This document shows, one piece after another, positions 59,843-64,000 of a stretch of 64,000 nt of DNA. Positions within the stretch are counted from its first letter, which is position 1, and every line of letters begins with the position of its first letter. The stretch is from Aeoliella straminimaris (GTDB lineage: Bacteria; Planctomycetota; Planctomycetia; Pirellulales; Lacipirellulaceae), in contig NZ_JAMXLR010000072.1 of NCBI RefSeq assembly GCF_024054565.1, positions 62,001-126,000 of the forward strand, read 5' to 3'. The notes beneath the pieces are model-generated. The model was not told the DNA's origin and did not search any database. It saw nothing but the letters and a program-made list of their open reading frames with translations. The translations under genes and the position numbers were made by a program.

Positions 59843-59854
59843 GGTAGGACTACC
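59843..59854. promoter_or_regulatory. GGTAG-GA-CTACC palindrome upstream of uxaC
   Basis: Two 5-bp arms with a 2-nt centre, 71 nt upstream of the uxaC start, where a repressor site would be expected. It shares the TGGTA beginning with the repeat before dctP (55107). Short, so tentative. Confidence 0.3.
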
Positions 59855-59966
59855 CTCGAAATGCTTCAACGATGCAATCACGCAATAACTGGTTCCTTTT
59901 CCGCATTCACGACAAACGGCCATGCGGAAGCTGCAACCTTGCATTCAACCGTACCCAATGGCTGGC

Positions 59967-61364
59967 CTATTTCAGTGGCATCATGACCTCTTCCAGGCTC
60001 AGTTCCTTCACATGTTCGATGATGCTCGGTTTAGCGGCTCCAGCGAACGTGCAGTTGCGAATCGTAATCGATTCAATCGGGTGGTCTTCCAATCCCCGGA
60101 AGTAGAACGCGTACTTCGATTTCTCGGAAGTAAGGTTCTCGATGTAGATGTTGCGAACCACAGGAGGATAGTCGCCGGTTTCATCGGCATAGTGAAGATT
60201 CACGCGGAGTACGGCGTCGCTAACTTGTCCGACCTTCACATTCCGCACAAACAGATTCTCCAGATAGCCGCCTCGCATTGAGTTCGACTTCAGGCGTATG
60301 GCCCGTTCCAGGTTGGGGCTGTCCATCTCGCAATCTTCGACAAAGATGTTGCGCACGCCGCCGCTCATTTCGCTGCCCAGCACCACGCCGCCGTGACCGT
60401 CGCGCATCCGGCAGTTGCGAATGACGTAGAACTCGCTGGGGGTGTTGAGTCGGCGACCATCGCTGTTGCGGCCCGACTTGATCGCGATGCAGTCGTCGCC
60501 GGTATCGAACGTGCAATCTTCAATCAACACATAGCGGCACGACTCGGGATTGCAGCCATCGTTGTTCGGACCGTGGCTATCGACGGTCACCCCACGCACC
60601 ACCACGTTCTCGCATAACACCGGATGCAGGCACCACATGGGCGAGTTCTTGACGGTTATGCCCTCGATCAGCACGTTCTGGCAGCGGTACGGCTGGACGA
60701 AGTTGCTCCGCAGCAGCGATTTTTCGCCGTACACGCGTTCCTCGGGTGCGACGCCTTCGGCGGCCTGCGAAAGCAGTTTTTCCAGTGCCGTGCTCTGGTC
60801 GGGATCGCCTTTCTTCCAGTCCGACTTGGAGGATCCGCTCCAACGCCCTTTCCATTTCCACCAGTTGTCGTGACTTGCCTGACCATCGATGGTCCCTTTG
60901 CCGGTGAGACCGATGTTCGATTCTCCGAAGGCGTAAATCGGCGGCGAGTAGTTCATCAACTCCGTGCCCTCGAAGCGAGTGAACACATTAGGCAAGTAGT
61001 CGCTGGGTTGGGTGCTGAACAGCAGCGTCGATTCGGCCGCCAGATGCAGGTTGACATTGCTCCGCAGGCGAATCGGTCCGTCGACGCGGTATTCGCCGGC
61101 GGGAACTAACACTCGCCCACCACCTGCGTCGTGGCAAGCGTCGATCGCTTTGTTAATCGCCACCTGGCTATTCTTCTTGCCTTTGCCATCGGCGCCGTAG
61201 TCCGTGACGTCGAACTCTCGATCGGCGAAGCGTGGCGCCGAAATCTTCGCCACGATCTCGTCGACCGAATGCCAGCCGATTGTTGCCTCGTCGGCTCGTA
61301 ATGAACTGGAAGCCATGGTGCAAAACAAGAAAAACGCGGCAACATGATGGGTGTACTTGAGCAT
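59967..61364 (-). CDS. secreted polygalacturonase-type hydrolase, GH28
   Basis: A 465-residue secreted beta-helix hydrolase with AAGGAC upstream of ATG 61364 and a signal peptide (1-24, SSLRA/DEA). FDVTDYGADGKGKKNSQVAI is the usual N-terminal opening. The GH28 catalytic motifs are intact: HGPNNDGCNPESC (first Asp), FDTGDDCIAIKSG (Asp pair), GHGGVVLGSEMSGG (His) and RAIRLKSN (Arg/Lys). It may cleave homogalacturonan, or rhamnogalacturonan as an exo-enzyme, since an insert of about 50 residues near 165-215 is unusual for simple polygalacturonases. It lies upstream of the uxaC operon, same strand, with a 194-nt gap; it probably has its own promoter. Confidence 0.94.
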   Translation of the reverse strand: MLKYTHHVAAFFLFCTMASSSLRADEATIGWHSVDEIVAKISAPRFADREFDVTDYGADGKGKKNSQVAINKAIDACHDAGGGRVLVPAGEYRVDGPIRLRSNVNLHLAAESTLLFSTQPSDYLPNVFTRFEGTELMNYSPPIYAFGESNIGLTGKGTIDGQASHDNWWKWKGRWSGSSKSDWKKGDPDQSTALEKLLSQAAEGVAPEERVYGEKSLLRSNFVQPYRCQNVLIEGITVKNSPMWCLHPVLCENVVVRGVTVDSHGPNNDGCNPESCRYVLIEDCTFDTGDDCIAIKSGRNSDGRRLNTPSEFYVIRNCRMRDGHGGVVLGSEMSGGVRNIFVEDCEMDSPNLERAIRLKSNSMRGGYLENLFVRNVKVGQVSDAVLRVNLHYADETGDYPPVVRNIYIENLTSEKSKYAFYFRGLEDHPIESITIRNCTFAGAAKPSIIEHVKELSLEEVMMPLK

Positions 61365-62057
61365 GGGTAGAAGTCCTTGAGAAGAGCGGTGAGACGCGCT
61401 TCGGCGCCGGGCGACCTACTGACCGAACTTAACCGACCCGCGCGTCGCGAGCTATAGTCCGACTGCCGATTTTCCGGTGCGAGCGAGTCGAGGGCGTGGC
61501 AGGATCAGGACGTACTAGTCGGCTAAAGCCAAATTAGTGCAGCGTCTGCGTGGGCGGCGATTGCAAACGCAACGTCATCTTCTGCAATGTCGCGGCCTGG
61601 TGGCGAGCTATCTTGAGTAGCAATGTCGCCACTGTGCACAATGAAGGGCTTCTCATCACGCCCCGCCTGTCGCTGAATCTTCGCGAAGAGGTTTGCAGGT
61701 CGACGCCTTCCGTTTATGTCGATGCGTCGCTGTAGCGCTGCTGTTGGTCACAAGACGGCAGCGATTGCTACATTGCCGGGTCCGGTCAACGAAGGGGATG
61801 GCGGACGGAATGCCGCTGACCGTCGAATGGCATTGCTGACCCGTTGGTCTTTTAATCAAGAGAGGTTCACCCCACGCCGCTGGAAGAAAATATTTCCAGG
61901 CGACGCACTTCTTGTCCCGCGACGCCATGCTGAACTTGCGGCGTGCGAATGCCAACGGAGATAATGGTCGTGCGAAGTGTTGCTCGACACCAGGCGGTGG
62001 CAGAGTAACGTACGCAGCTACGAAGTACTCTACGTGTTTGCACTTGGGAGCATGGCT
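61365..62057. other. divergent intergenic region, GH28 / GH127-type gene
   Basis: 693 nt without a convincing gene. It must carry promoters for both flanking hydrolase genes. Seen structures: CTGGAA...TTCCAG around an AT-rich centre at 61880-61899, and a bulged stem GTAGC-GCTGC / GCAGC-GATT-GCTAC at 61732-61771. Long minus-strand frames here show no family features. Confidence 0.6.
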
Positions 62058-64000
62058 ATGAGCGAGCGTCGTTGTAAATGGATTTGTCTTTTCACTCTGG
62101 TGGCCAGCTTGCCGCTTGTTGCGGTGCCGCGACTGATGGCGGAGGAGAGCCGATACGTTTTCAACCGTGCTCCGCTGGCAGCAAAGCAATACTGTGAGTT
62201 GCCTTTGGGGGCCATTCAGCCTGAGGGCTGGCTGCGGGACGAACTCGAGCGGATGTCACAAGGCATGACGGGCCACTTGGATGAGTGGTATCCCGAGGTG
62301 TGCGGGCCGCGCAACGCGTGGCTGGGTGGCGATGGCGACACCTGGGAGCGGGGACCCTACTGGATCGACGGTCTGTACCCACTGGCCAAGTTGCTTGAAG
62401 ACGATGCCCTCGATGCCAAAGCCATGAAGTGGATCGAGTGGACGTTGGCAAATCAGCGTCCCGATGGACAGATCGGCCCGCGGACACTTCGCAAGGAAGA
62501 TCGTACCCAGCCGCCTCCTGCAGGTGTGCAGATCCACAAGCCGGATGATTGGTGGCCTCGCATGGTCATGCTCAAGATACTTCAGCAGCACTATCTGGCG
62601 ACGGGCGACCAGCGCGTACTGGAGTGCCTCGACCGGTACTTTCGGTATCAGCTAAAGGAACTGCCGAACCGGCCCTTGCACGATCCGCAGAATCCACGGT
62701 CGGGGTCATGGTGGGCGGCCCAGCGCGGCGGCGACAACCTAATGATCGTATTGTGGTTCTACAACATCACCGGCGAGCAATACCTGCTGGACCTGGCTGA
62801 ACTTCTCAGCGAGCAGACGGTGCCGGTGGCCAGTTGGTTCGGCCCTGGTGTCGACAATGTCATCCGCTTCCGGGGCGACCAAGGGCCAGCACTGCACTGC
62901 GTGAACGTGGCCCAGATGATGAAGACTCCCGTCATTCGTTGGCAGTTGGATCAGAGTCAGCAGCGCCTCGATGCGGTGGAGAATGGCTTTGCCGACCTGC
63001 GCGTGTTTCATGGCCAACCGCACGGGCTATTTGGCGGCGACGAAGGCTTGCACGGCGACGGACCCGATCGCGGGTCGGAATTGTGTACGGCTGTAGAGAT
63101 GATGTTCTCGCTGGAAAAAATGTTCGAAATCACTGGCAATCCCATGTTCGGCGACCGACTCGAGCGGGTCGCCTACAACGCCCTGCCCACCCAGGCGACG
63201 GACGACTATCGCGGTCGACAATACTTCCAGCAGACGAATCAGGTACAGGTAACGGAAGGAGAACGCGACTTCTTTAACGATGGCGGAGAACGCCAAGTGT
63301 ACGGGCTACTCAACGGCTATCCCTGCTGCACCTGCAACATGCACCAAGGCTGGCCCAAATTCGCCCAGCATCTCTGGATGGCCAGCCGCGACAACGGATT
63401 GGCGGCCATCGCCTACGCGCCGTCGACCGTCACGGCACAGGTGGCCGACGGTCAGACGGCCACGTTGAAGATGGAAACCGGCTATCCGTTTGAAGAGGTT
63501 GTTTCTATTACCGTGTCGGTGAGCGAGCCGACCGTGTTTCCTTTGAATCTGCGGATTCCTGGATGGGCCGCGGCGGCGCGCGTCGAAGTCAACGGCGAGC
63601 CGACCGGCAAGCCGAACGCTGGCTGCATGCATGAGGTCGCCCGGGAGTGGAAGGATGGCGACGTCGTCACGCTGATTCTGCCAATGGACCTGCGAACTTC
63701 CCAGTGGTTCGCCCGCGGTGTGGCTATCGAACGGGGGCCACTGGTGTATGCCTTGGATGTTGGTGAAGCGTGGTCGGAGGTCGAGCGAGCCCGCCCGGAC
63801 GGCGTGCCCGACACGGCCATGCATCGTGGCTACATCGAGGTGCGACCAACGAGCCCTTGGAACTACGCGCTACCGGAGCGCGTGGTGCAGGATCCCCAGC
63901 AGCACATCGAAGTGGTGCAGGGTGAGGTGCCGAATCGTAACCCATGGACTCGTGAGGCGGCCCCGGTCCACCTGGTGACCAAGGGAATTCGACTTCCGTA
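62058..64000 (+). CDS. secreted GH127-type (DUF1680) glycoside hydrolase, 3' end outside the window
   Basis: The gene is open to the last base of the window, giving 647 residues and no stop. ATG 62058 is chosen because GGAG lies 7 nt upstream; ATG 62052, two codons earlier, is possible but too close. Signal peptide about 1-28 (RLMAEE). The body is the DUF1680 (alpha/alpha)6 barrel: GAIQPEGWLRDELERMSQG, DTWERGPYWIDGLYPLAKLL, Glu341 and Cys343 in SELCTAVEM and Cys423-Cys424 in YPCCTCNMHQGWPK. This reproduces the Glu-X-Cys plus Cys-Cys zinc centre of GH127. It differs strongly from the family member at 28714-30777, so it probably cleaves another arabinoside or related linkage. It faces away from GH28. 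Confidence 0.88.
   Translation, partial: MSERRCKWICLFTLVASLPLVAVPRLMAEESRYVFNRAPLAAKQYCELPLGAIQPEGWLRDELERMSQGMTGHLDEWYPEVCGPRNAWLGGDGDTWERGPYWIDGLYPLAKLLEDDALDAKAMKWIEWTLANQRPDGQIGPRTLRKEDRTQPPPAGVQIHKPDDWWPRMVMLKILQQHYLATGDQRVLECLDRYFRYQLKELPNRPLHDPQNPRSGSWWAAQRGGDNLMIVLWFYNITGEQYLLDLAELLSEQTVPVASWFGPGVDNVIRFRGDQGPALHCVNVAQMMKTPVIRWQLDQSQQRLDAVENGFADLRVFHGQPHGLFGGDEGLHGDGPDRGSELCTAVEMMFSLEKMFEITGNPMFGDRLERVAYNALPTQATDDYRGRQYFQQTNQVQVTEGERDFFNDGGERQVYGLLNGYPCCTCNMHQGWPKFAQHLWMASRDNGLAAIAYAPSTVTAQVADGQTATLKMETGYPFEEVVSITVSVSEPTVFPLNLRIPGWAAAARVEVNGEPTGKPNAGCMHEVAREWKDGDVVTLILPMDLRTSQWFARGVAIERGPLVYALDVGEAWSEVERARPDGVPDTAMHRGYIEVRPTSPWNYALPERVVQDPQQHIEVVQGEVPNRNPWTREAAPVHLVTKGIRLP

Noticed and set aside
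61656..62189. 177-codon minus-strand frame in the GH28/GH127 intergenic region
   Set aside because: No family features, and it runs into the signal-peptide region of the GH127-type gene.

Overview
The window looks like a carbohydrate-utilisation region from a Planctomycetota chromosome, most likely order Pirellulales. The evidence is two DUF1559 pseudopilin-like proteins with H-X(n)-DG tails, a PSCyt1/DUF1549/DUF1553 protein paired with a DUF1501 protein, two PEP-CTERM proteins (one with a dockerin-like DYNGDG..VDIADY repeat), many secreted CAZymes and a moderately high GC content. I see no rRNA, tRNA, CRISPR array, transposase or integrase.

Layout. (1) 1-11391: a 5'-truncated DUF6807 (PmoA-like) gene and a sodium:solute symporter on +. 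Facing them is a minus-strand run of predicted neuraminidase (COG4692 type), SSS symporter, N-acetylneuraminate-lyase-like aldolase, DUF1559 protein, orphan sugar-binding protein and GH78 rhamnosidase. (2) 11392-13790: a divergent control region with several inverted repeats, then a FadR-type GntR regulator and an AraC regulator. (3) 13978-28693: a long plus-strand run of DUF1559 protein, GH43-like protein, fucose-isomerase-like enzyme, split transketolase (two subunits), glycerol-kinase-like FGGY kinase, RuBisCO-like protein (RLP), DUF1537 sugar-acid kinase, one-cysteine Asp/Glu-racemase-family enzyme, BASS-type transporter and a 1034-residue beta-helix protein. Many neighbours overlap by ATGA. 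This is the most novel part. (4) 28714-37100: five overlapping minus-strand genes, DUF3826, PL1 pectate lyase, an (alpha/alpha)6 hydrolase, GH95 and GH127. (5) 37198-42202: two PEP-CTERM surface proteins with hairpins after each and one long structured element between them. (6) 42876-51698: the PSCyt1/DUF1553 and DUF1501 pair, a fuconolactonase-type amidohydrolase, a zinc alcohol dehydrogenase, an L-fucose-dehydrogenase-type aldo/keto reductase and a XylR-type AraC regulator. (7) 52114-61364: GH28 polygalacturonase, UxaC, UxaE, a CE8-CE12 double pectin esterase and a TRAP transporter. (8) 62058-end: a second GH127-type protein, truncated by the window.

Together the genes describe attack on pectin. 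PL1, GH28 and CE8/CE12 cut and de-esterify the backbone; GH78, GH95, GH127 and the unassigned hydrolases trim rhamnose, fucose/galactose and arabinose. UxaC, UxaE and TRAP handle galacturonate, and the aldo/keto reductase, lactonase and dehydrogenase suit oxidation of L-fucose or a similar 6-deoxysugar. The RLP operon has components resembling both kinds of described D-apiose pathway: FGGY kinase plus two-subunit transketolase, and DUF1537 kinase plus RLP. Apiose is a sugar of rhamnogalacturonan II, so a branched-sugar or sugar-acid substrate is a reasonable hypothesis. The isomerase and the one-Cys racemase homologue do not fit the described schemes, so the real substrate is unknown.
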